Source: Agromyces atrinae (GTDB lineage Bacteria; Actinomycetota; Actinomycetes; Actinomycetales; Microbacteriaceae). Taken from it: a stretch of DNA of 64,000 nucleotides. The DNA is taken from the NCBI RefSeq assembly GCF_013407835.1, contig NZ_JACCBI010000001.1, forward strand, positions 2,790,001 through 2,854,000, in the 5' to 3' direction. Shown piece by piece: positions 41,336-49,861 of the stretch. A program made the translations under genes and the position numbers. The notes under the pieces are model-generated. The model was not told the DNA's origin, did not search any database, and worked only from the letters and a program-made list of their open reading frames with translations. The first letter of the stretch is position 1, and the number at the start of each line of letters is the position of its first letter.

Positions 41336-42055
41336 ATGAATCGACTCGACGGAAAAGTCGCCATCGTCACCGGCGCCGGGCGCGGCATCGGCCGTGCCAT
41401 CGCGGAGACCTTCGCCCGTGAGGGCGCCGTCACGATCGCGACCGGCCGTGCCGCCGAGGACGCCTCGTTCGGCGACATCGACTACCGCACCCTCGACGTC
41501 GCGAAGGAGGCCGACTGGAAGCGCGTCGTCGCCGAGGTCGTCGACCAGTACGGCCACATCGACGTGCTCGTCAACAACGCCGGCATCATCGCGTACGAGA
41601 CCCTCCACGAGCTCACCGTCGAGGACTGGAACACGGTCGTCGCGACGAACCAGACCGGCACGTGGCTCGGCATGCGCGAGGTCATCCCGCACATGATCGC
41701 CCAGGGCGGCGGCTCGATCATCAACATCTCGTCGATCTGGGGTTCGGTCGCCGTCGCCGGTGCGCACGCCTACCACGCGACGAAGGGCGCCGTGCGGAAC
41801 ATGTCGAAGAGCGCCGCCATCACCTACGCGAAGGAGAACGTGCGCGTGAACTCGGTGCACCCGGGCTTCATCGTCACGCCGCTCACCGACGCGCAGGCGC
41901 CCGAGATCAACGAGTTCGTCGTCTCGCAGACCCCCATGGGTCGCGCGGGCCAGCCGAGCGAGATCGCCAACGGCATCCTCTTCCTCGCCTCCGACGAGGC
42001 GAGCTTCGTCACCGGTTCCGAGCTCGTCATCGACGGCGGATACCTCGCCCAGTAA
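41336..42055 (+). CDS. SDR family oxidoreductase within sugar-type importer operon
   Basis: A 239-residue short classical SDR: TGAGRGIGRA (about 12-21), no clear acidic residue after strand 2 (ATGRAAED) so NADP is possible, NNAGII (about 79-84), Ser in NISSIWGSV, and YHATK; it ends DGGYLAQ. It resembles the 36513 SDR in the active-site layout. It sits between the binding-protein and ATPase genes of an ABC importer, which suggests the enzyme acts on the imported compound, for example a polyol or sugar alcohol. About 10 residues shorter than most. Confidence 0.9.
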   Translation: MNRLDGKVAIVTGAGRGIGRAIAETFAREGAVTIATGRAAEDASFGDIDYRTLDVAKEADWKRVVAEVVDQYGHIDVLVNNAGIIAYETLHELTVEDWNTVVATNQTGTWLGMREVIPHMIAQGGGSIINISSIWGSVAVAGAHAYHATKGAVRNMSKSAAITYAKENVRVNSVHPGFIVTPLTDAQAPEINEFVVSQTPMGRAGQPSEIANGILFLASDEASFVTGSELVIDGGYLAQ

Positions 42056-42083
42056 CGGGCACCTCTCACCCCCAGGAGTCACC

Positions 42084-44651
42084 GTGACCGACATCCCCCG
42101 CACGACGACCGAGCTCGACCGCGAGCCCGAGGCGCCGAGCACCCCCGCGGGCGAGCGCCTGCGCCTCGACGGAATCGACAAGTGGTTCCCCGGGGTGCGC
42201 GCGCTCGCCGAGGTCACCCTCGACGTGCGCGCCGGTGAGGTGCACGCGCTCGTCGGCGAGAACGGCGCCGGCAAGTCGACGCTCATGGCGGTCGCCTCGG
42301 GCGCCCTCGCCGCCGACGCGGGCACGGTGTCGATCGACGGTCACGTGCTCTCGGGGGCCGATCCCGACGAGGCGCGCGAGCACGGGCTCGGCATCGTCCG
42401 TCAGGACCCGGCGCTCCTGCCCGATCTGACCGTGGCCGAGAACATGGCCGTCGGCGTGGGCTATCGCCGCGTCGGCGGTCTCGGCCGGGCGGTCGCGTGG
42501 GCGCAGGCGAGGCTCGACCCGTGGGAGATGGGCATCGACGCCCGCACGCGGGTCTCCGAGCTCTCGGTCGAGCAGCGCTTCATCGTCGAGATCGCGAAGG
42601 CCCTCGCGCTCGAACCGACCGTGCTCATCCTCGACGAGCCGACCGAGCACCTGAGCCTCGAGGAGGTGCAGCGGCTCTTCCGCACGGTGCGCGCCCTCGC
42701 GGCCGCGGGCACGGCGATCGTCTACATCTCGCACCGCATCCCCGAGGTCAAGCAGATCGCCGATCGCATCACCGTCCTCCGCGACGGCCGGGTGCGCGGT
42801 ACGTTCGCAGCGGATGACGTCGACGAGGCTCAGATCATCGAGCGCGTCATCGGCCGCACGCTCGACGCCGTCTTCCCCGACAAGCCGGGCACCGCGACGG
42901 GCGACGACCGTCTCGTCGTGCGCGGGCTCGACGGCGACGCGTTCCACGACATCGACCTCACGGTGCGCGCGGGCGAGATCGTCGGCCTCGCGGGCGTGCA
43001 GGGCAACGGGCAGGCGGCGCTCATCCGGGCGCTCGCGGGCCTCGAGTCGGTCTCGGGCGACATCACGGTCGCGGGTCGACGCGTGCGGTCGGGCTCGGCC
43101 GCCGCGGCCGCGGCCGGCATCGTCTACGTGCCGGCCGACCGTCACGGCGAGGGCATCTTCCCGCCGCTGAGCGTCGCCGAGAATATCTCATCGGCGACGC
43201 TGCCCGCCGTGTCGACGGCGGGTCTCGTGAGCGAGCGCCGCGTGCTCGCCCGTGCCGCCGAGCAGATCCGCGCGCTCCGCATCAAGACGCCGAGCGCGCA
43301 CACCCCGATCGCCTCGCTCTCGGGCGGCAACCAGCAGAAGGCCGTGCTCGCCCGCACGCTCCTCGCCGAACCGCGCGTGCTGCTCGCCGAGGAGCCCACG
43401 CAGGGCGTCGACGCGGGAGCGCGCGTCGACATCTACCGGATCCTCCGGGATGCGGCGGATGCCGGTGCGGCCGTCGTCATCCTCTCGTCCGACGGCGTCG
43501 AGCTCGAGGGCCTCTGCGATCGCGTGCTCATCATGTCGCGCGGCGAGGTCGTGCAGGAGCTCGAGGGCGACGAGATCTCGGAGGCGGCGATCACCCGCGC
43601 GGCGCTCACCGCGACGACGGTGCGGGCGCGCGAGAGCGAGCACTCGGAGCGGGGCCTGAGGTTCCGCCGGTGGCTGCGCGGCGATCAGTCGCCCGCCGTC
43701 GTGCTCGGCGCGGTCTTCCTCGCCCTCGGCATGCTCGTGTCGGTCGCGAACCCCGCCTACCTGTCGGCCTTCAACATCAACAATCTGCTCTTCATGGTCG
43801 CCCCGCTGCTCTTCGTCGGCGCCGCCCAGCAAGTCGTCGTCATGGGCTCGGGCTTCGATCTCTCGGTCGGGCCGCTCATGGGCCTTCTCGTCGTGCTCGC
43901 GTCGTACTGGATCGTCGACGGCGGCAACCTCTACGTCGGCCTCGGGCTCATGCTCGCGGGCGCCGTCGGGGTGGGGGTCGTGAACGGCTTCCTCGTCACG
44001 CGCTTCGCGATCAATCCCGTCGTCGTGACGCTCGCGATGTACATGGCGCTGCAGGGCATCTACCTGAGCCTCCGCTCGACGCCCGGCGGCGTCATCTTCG
44101 GCGGCGTCGCCGACCTCGTGCAGGCGCGCGTCGGCATCGTGCCCGTCGCGACCATCGCGGCGCTCGTCGTCGTGATCGGCCTCGAGGTCGCCCTCCGCCG
44201 CACGCGCTGGGGCATCGAGCTGCGCGGCGTCGGCTCGCGCGCCGATGCTGCTGCCCGACTCGGCATCCGCGTCGGCCGGGTGCGTTTCTTCTCGTACGTG
44301 TCGTGCTCGCTGCTCGTGCTGCCCGCGGGCGTCATCATGATGGCCCAGATCGGCATCGGCGACGGTCGCCCGTCGCTCTCGTACACGCTCGCTTCGGTCA
44401 CCGTCGTCGTGCTCGCGGGTGCGAGCATCTTCGGCGGCCGTGGCTCCTTCATCGGAGTGCTCGCTGCGGCGTTCCTCGTGCAGCAGGTGCTCAACGTCTC
44501 GCCGTTCCTCGGCCTCTCGCAGGCGTGGTCGTACTGGCTCCCCGGGCTCATCACGCTCGCGGCGGCCGTGCTCTACGCGCTCCTCCGCAGCACCGGCCGT
44601 CGTCGCCGTGCCGCATCCCGTCCCGCCGCCATCGCAGGGAGCCCCGCATGA
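42084..44651 (+). CDS. Fusion of dual sugar-type ABC ATPase (RbsA-like) and permease (RbsC-like)
   Basis: An 855-residue single chain. Residues about 22-260 are the first ATPase domain (Walker A GENGAGKS 58-65, Walker B LILDEPTEHLS, signature replaced by LSVEQRFIVEIAKAL). Residues about 270-510 are the second ATPase (degenerate Walker A GVQGNGQAA, signature LSGGNQQKAVLARTL, Walker B LLAEEPTQGVD), as in RbsA. Residues about 530-845 are a membrane permease with about 8-10 hydrophobic segments, including MGSGFDLSVGPLMGL and a GGRGSFIGVL end. The usual arrangement is separate RbsA and RbsC genes; here they are joined without a stop. GTG start with CAGGAG. The stop overlaps the second permease (ATGA). 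Confidence 0.92.
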   Translation: MTDIPRTTTELDREPEAPSTPAGERLRLDGIDKWFPGVRALAEVTLDVRAGEVHALVGENGAGKSTLMAVASGALAADAGTVSIDGHVLSGADPDEAREHGLGIVRQDPALLPDLTVAENMAVGVGYRRVGGLGRAVAWAQARLDPWEMGIDARTRVSELSVEQRFIVEIAKALALEPTVLILDEPTEHLSLEEVQRLFRTVRALAAAGTAIVYISHRIPEVKQIADRITVLRDGRVRGTFAADDVDEAQIIERVIGRTLDAVFPDKPGTATGDDRLVVRGLDGDAFHDIDLTVRAGEIVGLAGVQGNGQAALIRALAGLESVSGDITVAGRRVRSGSAAAAAAGIVYVPADRHGEGIFPPLSVAENISSATLPAVSTAGLVSERRVLARAAEQIRALRIKTPSAHTPIASLSGGNQQKAVLARTLLAEPRVLLAEEPTQGVDAGARVDIYRILRDAADAGAAVVILSSDGVELEGLCDRVLIMSRGEVVQELEGDEISEAAITRAALTATTVRARESEHSERGLRFRRWLRGDQSPAVVLGAVFLALGMLVSVANPAYLSAFNINNLLFMVAPLLFVGAAQQVVVMGSGFDLSVGPLMGLLVVLASYWIVDGGNLYVGLGLMLAGAVGVGVVNGFLVTRFAINPVVVTLAMYMALQGIYLSLRSTPGGVIFGGVADLVQARVGIVPVATIAALVVVIGLEVALRRTRWGIELRGVGSRADAAARLGIRVGRVRFFSYVSCSLLVLPAGVIMMAQIGIGDGRPSLSYTLASVTVVVLAGASIFGGRGSFIGVLAAAFLVQQVLNVSPFLGLSQAWSYWLPGLITLAAAVLYALLRSTGRRRRAASRPAAIAGSPA

Positions 44652-45703
44652 CCCTCACGCAGGAGACCGTCTCCGCCCCACCGGCACCGACCCCGCCGAA
44701 CGCCGCCGTCGAGTTCTGGCGCCGGTCGCTCTCGGGCAGCTGGGTCGGCATCACCGTCGCCACGCTCGCGCTCTTCGCGGTGAGCCCGATCATCGCGCCG
44801 GGCAGCCTCGACGCGGCACCGCTCCTCTCGATGCTGCCGTTCGCCGCCGTGCTCGCGATCGTCGCCGCGGGGCAGACCCTCGTCGTGCAGCAGCGCGGCC
44901 TCGACCTCTCGGTGCCCGGCATGATCGCCCTCGCGGCGGTGCTCGTCACGGCCCTGCCGCAGTCGTACGGCTGGCCGCTGTGGGCCGCGGTCATCGCGGG
45001 CATCGTGGCGCCGGGCGCCGTGGGTCTCGTCAACGGCCTGCTCGTCGCCCGCCTCGGCGTCATGCCGCTCGTCGCGACGCTCGGAATGAACGCCGTGCTC
45101 CTCGGCACGGTGTTCTTCATCGCCGACGGCACTCCGTCCGGCGCCGCCGATGCGCTCAACCGCTTCGCGTTGGCGCGCACCATCGGCATCCCGAACACCC
45201 TGCTCATCGCGATCGTCGTGGTCGTCATCGCGGGCATCGTGACGCAGCGCTCGATCGTCGGTCGCCGCCTCACGGGGGTCGGCGTGAGCGAGCGGGCCGC
45301 CGCGGCCATCGGCGTGCGAGTGACGCAGTACAAGGTCTTCGCCTACGGCTTCGCGGGCCTCTGCTACGGCGCGGGCGGCGTGCTGCTCGCGGGCTACACG
45401 AAGACGCCGCCGCTCTTCCTCGGCGACTCGTACCTCCTGCCGACCGTCGCCGCCGTCGTGCTCGGCGGCACGGCGCTCACGGGCGGTCTCGCCTCCGTCG
45501 TCTCGACGGGCATCGCCGCGCTCTTCCTCACCCAGCTCGGGCAGCTGTTGCGCTCCGTCGGCTGGCAGGACGCCCTGCAGCTCATCGCCCAATCGGTCGT
45601 GCTCATCGGGGTCGTGCTGCTGCGCGAGTTCATCCCCGTGATCGCCCGCCGCCGCGCCGCGCGTCGAGCGGCGAGGGAGGCGGATCAGGCGGTGAGCCGA
45701 TAG
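44648..45703 (+). CDS. Sugar-type ABC permease (RbsC-like), second permease
   Basis: A 351-residue permease with about 8-10 hydrophobic segments: LLSMLPFAAVLAIVAAGQTLVVQQRGLDLSVPGMIALAAVL (about 59-99) contains the conserved GLDLSV permease motif, and LGGTALTGG...VSTGIAALFLTQLGQLLRS lies near the end. It pairs with the permease half of the 42084 fusion to form a heterodimeric pore. Stop TAG at 45701. The last 19 bases overlap, tail to tail, with the convergent AcoR-like gene, which ends at 45685; there is no room for a terminator, so the two transcripts run into each other. Confidence 0.92.
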   Translation: MTLTQETVSAPPAPTPPNAAVEFWRRSLSGSWVGITVATLALFAVSPIIAPGSLDAAPLLSMLPFAAVLAIVAAGQTLVVQQRGLDLSVPGMIALAAVLVTALPQSYGWPLWAAVIAGIVAPGAVGLVNGLLVARLGVMPLVATLGMNAVLLGTVFFIADGTPSGAADALNRFALARTIGIPNTLLIAIVVVVIAGIVTQRSIVGRRLTGVGVSERAAAAIGVRVTQYKVFAYGFAGLCYGAGGVLLAGYTKTPPLFLGDSYLLPTVAAVVLGGTALTGGLASVVSTGIAALFLTQLGQLLRSVGWQDALQLIAQSVVLIGVVLLREFIPVIARRRAARRAAREADQAVSR

Positions 45704-47406
45704 GCCTTCATCTTGCGGTAGACCGTCGCGCGCGAGAGGCCGAGGATCTCGGCGGCCTTCGAGCGGTTTCCGTGGGCCTCCTGCAGGGCGCGCTGAATGG
45801 CTTCGAGCTCGGCGCGTTCGATCATCGAGAGCATGCGCGTGCCGCGGAGGGCGGCGGGCAGGTCGCCCGGGTGCACGGCGCCGCGCTTGCCCGAGATGAC
45901 GAGCTGCTCGATGACGCCGCGCAGCTCGGTGACGTTGCCGGGCCAGCGGTAGGTGCGCACGATCTCGGACGCCTCGGGGGTGAGCTCGAGCGCCGCGCCC
46001 GGAGCGAGCGTCTCGGCGAAGGTCTGCCAGAGCAGGGGGATGTCGGCCGAACGCTCACGCAGCGGCGGTACCCACAGGGTCGGCATGCCGATACGGCCGC
46101 CGAGGGCTTCGGCGTCGGCCGCCGACGTCGTCGACATCGTGAGGAGCACGGCGCCGCGGCCGGGCGTCGACTCGACGAGCGAGCGCACACCCGCGAGGGT
46201 CGGCGTGTCGAGCGTCTCGATGCCGCGGATGACGACGGGGGCCGAGGCGGCGATGCGTTCGGCGAGGCGCTGCAGCCACTTCCGGCTTCCCGAGATGTGG
46301 CGCTCCGCGGCATCCGTCACGAGGGCCGTGCGCACGGTGCTGCCGGGCCGGAAGGGCAGGCCGAGGGCGAGCGAGGTCTTGCCGGTGCCGGCCTCGCCGG
46401 CGATGACGAGCGGATGACGCAGCTCGCGGTGACGCGAGATCTGGTGCGCCGCGGCGAGCCACGTCGACGCGCGGCCGGCGAGCTGAGGCCGTGCGGGCCC
46501 GATGCTCGTCGTCGTCGTGCGGCGCTCGCGGTCGAGCGCGACGACGGCTCCCGCGCCGTGCCGGAGCGGCGTGATCGTCGCCTCGACGGTGCCGTTCGCG
46601 AGCTCGATCGAGAGGCGGCCGTCGCCGACCTGCTCGACGCACACCTGGCGCAGCAGGGCGAGGTCGGTCGGCGTCAGGCGGCTCGCGCGCTGGCTCTGCA
46701 TGACGAGACCCTGCGGGCCGAACGCGACGACGGGGCCGGTGTGCGACTGCGACGCCTCGAGGAAGGCGCCGAGCATGATGCGCGACGAGGGCCGTTCGAC
46801 GTCGAGCACCTGCTGCTCGAGCTGCATCGCGACCGAGTGGGTGAGGGGGCGGAGCAGCCCGCTCCGCTCCGAGAGGTCGCTCGAGATCGTGACGACGGCG
46901 AGGAGCTTGCCGGTGAGCGGGTGCCGCACGGGCGATCCGGTGCAGACGGCGCCGCGGTAGAAGTCGGCGAAGTGCTCGGCGCCCGAGATCTGCACGCTCT
47001 CACCCGTCGCGGCCACCGTGCCGACGCCGTTCGTGCCGACGAGGTTCTCGGCGAGCACGGCTCCGCGCACGGTGCCGAGGCGATCGAGGTGGGCGAGGGC
47101 CGCGCGGTCGTGCGACCAGCGCTGCAGGATGCGCCCCTGCGCGTCGGCGAGCAGGAGGCCGAGGCCCGTGCCGTCGAGGTCGTCGGAGACGCGCGTGAGC
47201 GGTGCGTGGAACATGTCGAGGAGGTGGTGGTCGAGCACGGCCTCGTCGACGTGCGACACGTCGCGGACGTTCTCGGGCACGCCGATCGCATCGTGCGAGC
47301 GGCGCCAGGAGTCGAGGAGGTCGGGTCGCACGTTCGCGTGCGACGCCGCGGCGAGGAAGTCGGCTTTGACATCTTCGATACGCGCAGCGGGGAGGGATGA
47401 ACCCAC
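45685..47406 (-). CDS. AcoR-like activator: GAF, AAA+ and Fis-type HTH, without GAFTGA
   Basis: A 573-residue regulator. The N-terminal part has an AcoR-type start (RPDLLDSWRRSHDAIGVPENV) and a GAF region (VLAENLVGTNGVGTVAATGESVQI). The AAA+ domain has Walker A GEAGTGKT (about 337-344) and the arginine-finger region PPLRERSADIP, and a Fis-type HTH (GNRSKAAEILGLSRATVYRKMKAY) is at the C-terminus. The GAFTGA loop that touches sigma-54 is absent, with a short gap instead. GTG start with AAGGAG. Likely an activator using a sigma-70-type holoenzyme, as described for other actinobacterial members; candidate targets are the BVMO and importer operons. Confidence 0.9.
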   Translation of the reverse strand: MGSSLPAARIEDVKADFLAAASHANVRPDLLDSWRRSHDAIGVPENVRDVSHVDEAVLDHHLLDMFHAPLTRVSDDLDGTGLGLLLADAQGRILQRWSHDRAALAHLDRLGTVRGAVLAENLVGTNGVGTVAATGESVQISGAEHFADFYRGAVCTGSPVRHPLTGKLLAVVTISSDLSERSGLLRPLTHSVAMQLEQQVLDVERPSSRIMLGAFLEASQSHTGPVVAFGPQGLVMQSQRASRLTPTDLALLRQVCVEQVGDGRLSIELANGTVEATITPLRHGAGAVVALDRERRTTTTSIGPARPQLAGRASTWLAAAHQISRHRELRHPLVIAGEAGTGKTSLALGLPFRPGSTVRTALVTDAAERHISGSRKWLQRLAERIAASAPVVIRGIETLDTPTLAGVRSLVESTPGRGAVLLTMSTTSAADAEALGGRIGMPTLWVPPLRERSADIPLLWQTFAETLAPGAALELTPEASEIVRTYRWPGNVTELRGVIEQLVISGKRGAVHPGDLPAALRGTRMLSMIERAELEAIQRALQEAHGNRSKAAEILGLSRATVYRKMKAYRLTA

Positions 47407-47516
47407 GGTGTGCTCCTTGCGTCGAACGGTCGGCGAGGTCGACGGCGCAGGCGTCTCTTCGTCGAGCGCGGGGAGGTGTTCGGGTCGATCCGCGAACGGA
47501 TCGGTGTGTGCAGAAT

Positions 47517-47529
47517 ACCGTATTACGGT
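47517..47529. promoter_or_regulatory. Operator ACCGT-ATT-ACGGT upstream of AcoR-like gene
   Basis: A perfect 13-base palindrome in the gap between the GntR-type stop and the AcoR-like start. Its right part GTATTACGGT is exactly the reverse complement of ACCGTAATAC at 48306-48315, upstream of the GntR gene and the aldehyde dehydrogenase operon. The 10-base identity strongly suggests both are sites of the GntR/FCD protein encoded between them. Confidence 0.65.
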
Positions 47530-47556
47530 CGAGGTTGGTACTGCGATGCGCGAGCG

Positions 47557-48246
47557 TTATGCGCTCGCGTCGGCCGCCAGTCGGCGTTCGTACTCGACGA
47601 TCGCGAGCTCGCCCGCGAGGCCGATGTGGTGTTCGCACGCGGCGCGCGCGGCCACCGGGTCGCGCTCCTCGGCGGCCGCCGCGACGATGACCCTGAGCTC
47701 CCGCATCGACGACGCCACGCGCTCGTCGTCGAGGAAGGCGTAGCGGCGGAAGATGCCGATGCGCGTGTGGATGCCGCGCAGGCTCGAGGCCAGCACGTCG
47801 TTGCCCGATCCGGCGAGGAGGAGGGCGTAGAAACGCTCCTTGGCGGCCTCGCGCGATTCGACCGTTCCGCGCAGGTAGCTCTCCTCCATCTCGATCATGT
47901 GGGCCCGCAACGACACGGCTTGCGCGTCGGTCGCGTTGAGGGCGAAGAGCTCGCCGAGGAGGCCTTCGAGCACGCGGCGCACCTCGTAGAGCGCGGCGAT
48001 GTCGTGCCGCGAGAGCACCGTCACGATGGGCCCGCGGTTCGGGATGACGGTGATGAGGCTCTCGCTCTCGAGCTGCCGCAGGGTCTCGCGGACGACCGTG
48101 CGGGAGACCCCGTACGACTCGCACAGCGCCGACTCCGTCAGGCGCTCGCCGGGGGCCAGACGACCCTCGAGGATGTCCTCCCGGAGCAGTCGGAGCACCT
48201 GCTGTCGCAGCGGCGCCGCATGGCGTTCGATCTTCGTGTCCATCAT
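47557..48246 (-). CDS. GntR family (FCD-type) transcriptional regulator
   Basis: A 229-residue regulator: winged HTH (LRQQVLRLLREDILEGRLAPGERLTESALCESYGVSRTVVRETLRQLESESLI, about 13-65) and an FCD helical ligand domain (about 80-215), with DIAALYEVRRVLEG and EHHIGLA. One usual metal-binding His appears replaced (RFYALLLAGSGN instead of FH..L), so ligand binding may differ. It is divergent from the aldehyde dehydrogenase operon, with shared operator-like sites at 47517 and 48305. It probably represses 48365-52444 and maybe the AcoR-like gene, and is released by an acid intermediate. Confidence 0.88.
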   Translation of the reverse strand: MMDTKIERHAAPLRQQVLRLLREDILEGRLAPGERLTESALCESYGVSRTVVRETLRQLESESLITVIPNRGPIVTVLSRHDIAALYEVRRVLEGLLGELFALNATDAQAVSLRAHMIEMEESYLRGTVESREAAKERFYALLLAGSGNDVLASSLRGIHTRIGIFRRYAFLDDERVASSMRELRVIVAAAAEERDPVAARAACEHHIGLAGELAIVEYERRLAADASA

Positions 48247-48304
48247 GCTCCTGTCGGCACTGTCTCACTTCGATACAACCGGCCGAGCGAGGGCCAGGTG
48301 GTCG

Positions 48305-48324
48305 TACCGTAATACCAGATTATC
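48305..48324. promoter_or_regulatory. Operator TACCGTAATACCAG in the divergent GntR/ALDH region
   Basis: ACCGTAATAC (48306-48315) is the exact reverse complement of ten bases in the palindrome at 47517-47529. TAAT-ACCAG-ATTA (48310-48322) forms an additional inverted pair in the same stretch. It lies 40 bases before the ATG at 48365 and 60 bases from the GntR start. Confidence 0.6.
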
Positions 48325-48364
48325 CGATCGAGCCCACGAAGCGGTGGGCGGAAGGACAGCCCCG

Positions 48365-49861
48365 ATGACGATGCTCGCGAGTTCCCCGGTGACGGCCGAT
48401 CTACGAGGGCACCGTGTGCCCCTCGACCTCTACATCGACGGCGCCTGGCGTTCGGGCTCGATGGACTTCGGCGTCGTGAACCCGGCCACCGGCGCCGAGA
48501 TCGCTCGCGTCGTCGACGGGGGAGCCTCCGACGCGCTCGATGCGCTCGACGCCGCCGACCGCGCGCAGGCCGCGTGGCGCGACGTCGCGCCCCGCGCTCG
48601 CGCCCGCCTCTTCGCCCGGGCGCACGCCCTGCTGCTCGAACGCGGCGAGGCGATCGCCGCGATCATGACCCTCGAGAGCGGCAAGCCGCTCGCCGAGGCG
48701 CGCGCCGAGTTCGCCCTCTCGGCCGACTTCTTCCTCTGGTACACGGAACAGATCGCGCACCTCCACGGCACCTACGCGAGTGGCTCGAACGGCGGCTACC
48801 GCATCGTCACGACGCACCAGCCCGTCGGCCCGAGCCTCCTCATCACGCCGTGGAACTTCCCACTGCTCATGATCGCCCGGAAGGCCGGAGCGGCGCTCGC
48901 CGCGGGCTGCACCGTCGTCGTGAAGTCGGCGAAGGAGACCCCGCTCACGTGCGCCCTCTTCGTCGAGACGCTCCACGATGCGGGCTTCCCGCCGGGTGTC
49001 GTCAACCTCGTGCACACGACGACGTCGGCCGACGTGTCATCCGCCGTCATGGCCGACTCGCGTCTGCGGAAGGTGAGCTTCACTGGCTCGACGGGGGTCG
49101 GAACGACCCTCCTCGGCCAGGCCGCGCCGGGCATCGTCAACGCGTCGATGGAGCTCGGCGGCGACGGCCCGTTCGTCGTGCTCGCCGACGCCGACGTCGA
49201 ACTCGCCGCCCAGCAGGCCGTCGTCTGCAAGTTCCGGAACGCCGGTCAGGCGTGCGTCGCGGCGAACCGCATCATCGTGCACGAGTCGATCGCCGACGAG
49301 TTCACCGAGCGCTTCCTCGCCCTCACGCGCGAACTCACGGTCGGTGACGGGTTCACCGACGGCGTCGACGTCGGCCCGCTCATCTCCGAACGGCAGCGCG
49401 ACACCGTCGCCCGGCTCGTCGCCGAGTTCACCGACGCGGGCGCCGAGCTGCTCGCCGGCGGCGGCAAGGTCGCGGGCGACGGGTTCTTCTTCGAGCCCAC
49501 CGTCTTCCGCGTCGACACCGAGATCGGCGACCTCTGCAACCGCGAACTCTTCGCCCCCATCGCGACGATCTACCGCGTCGGGTCGACGGCCGAGGCGCTC
49601 GCCTTCGCGAACGACACGACCTACGGTCTCGCCGCGTACGTCTTCACGCGCGATCTCTCGCGGGCGATCGCCGTCGCCGAGCGACTCGAGTTCGGCATGG
49701 TCGGCATCAACCGCGGCATCATGGCCGACCCGGCCGCGGCCTTCGGTGGCATCAAGTCGTCGGGCCTCGGGCGCGAGGGCGGTCACGACGGCATCTCGGA
49801 GTTCCTCGAACCGCGATACCTCGCGATCACCGTCGACGAGAGCGCGGGGCTCGCCTCGTGA
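48365..49861 (+). CDS. NAD(P)-dependent aldehyde dehydrogenase, succinate-semialdehyde type
   Basis: A 498-residue aldehyde dehydrogenase: cofactor segment ITPWNFPLLMIARKAGAALAAGC (about 160-182), VVKSAKETP (KSA instead of the common KPA), catalytic Glu E263 in MELGGDGP, nucleophile C297 in GQACVAANR, and the C-terminal GMVGINRG and FGGIKSSGLGREGG. The CVAANR pattern is typical of succinate semialdehyde dehydrogenase-like members. GGAAGGAC precedes the ATG. The stop overlaps the iron alcohol dehydrogenase gene by four bases. Together the two oxidise an alcohol to an acid; the chain length is not determinable. Confidence 0.92.
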   Translation: MTMLASSPVTADLRGHRVPLDLYIDGAWRSGSMDFGVVNPATGAEIARVVDGGASDALDALDAADRAQAAWRDVAPRARARLFARAHALLLERGEAIAAIMTLESGKPLAEARAEFALSADFFLWYTEQIAHLHGTYASGSNGGYRIVTTHQPVGPSLLITPWNFPLLMIARKAGAALAAGCTVVVKSAKETPLTCALFVETLHDAGFPPGVVNLVHTTTSADVSSAVMADSRLRKVSFTGSTGVGTTLLGQAAPGIVNASMELGGDGPFVVLADADVELAAQQAVVCKFRNAGQACVAANRIIVHESIADEFTERFLALTRELTVGDGFTDGVDVGPLISERQRDTVARLVAEFTDAGAELLAGGGKVAGDGFFFEPTVFRVDTEIGDLCNRELFAPIATIYRVGSTAEALAFANDTTYGLAAYVFTRDLSRAIAVAERLEFGMVGINRGIMADPAAAFGGIKSSGLGREGGHDGISEFLEPRYLAITVDESAGLAS

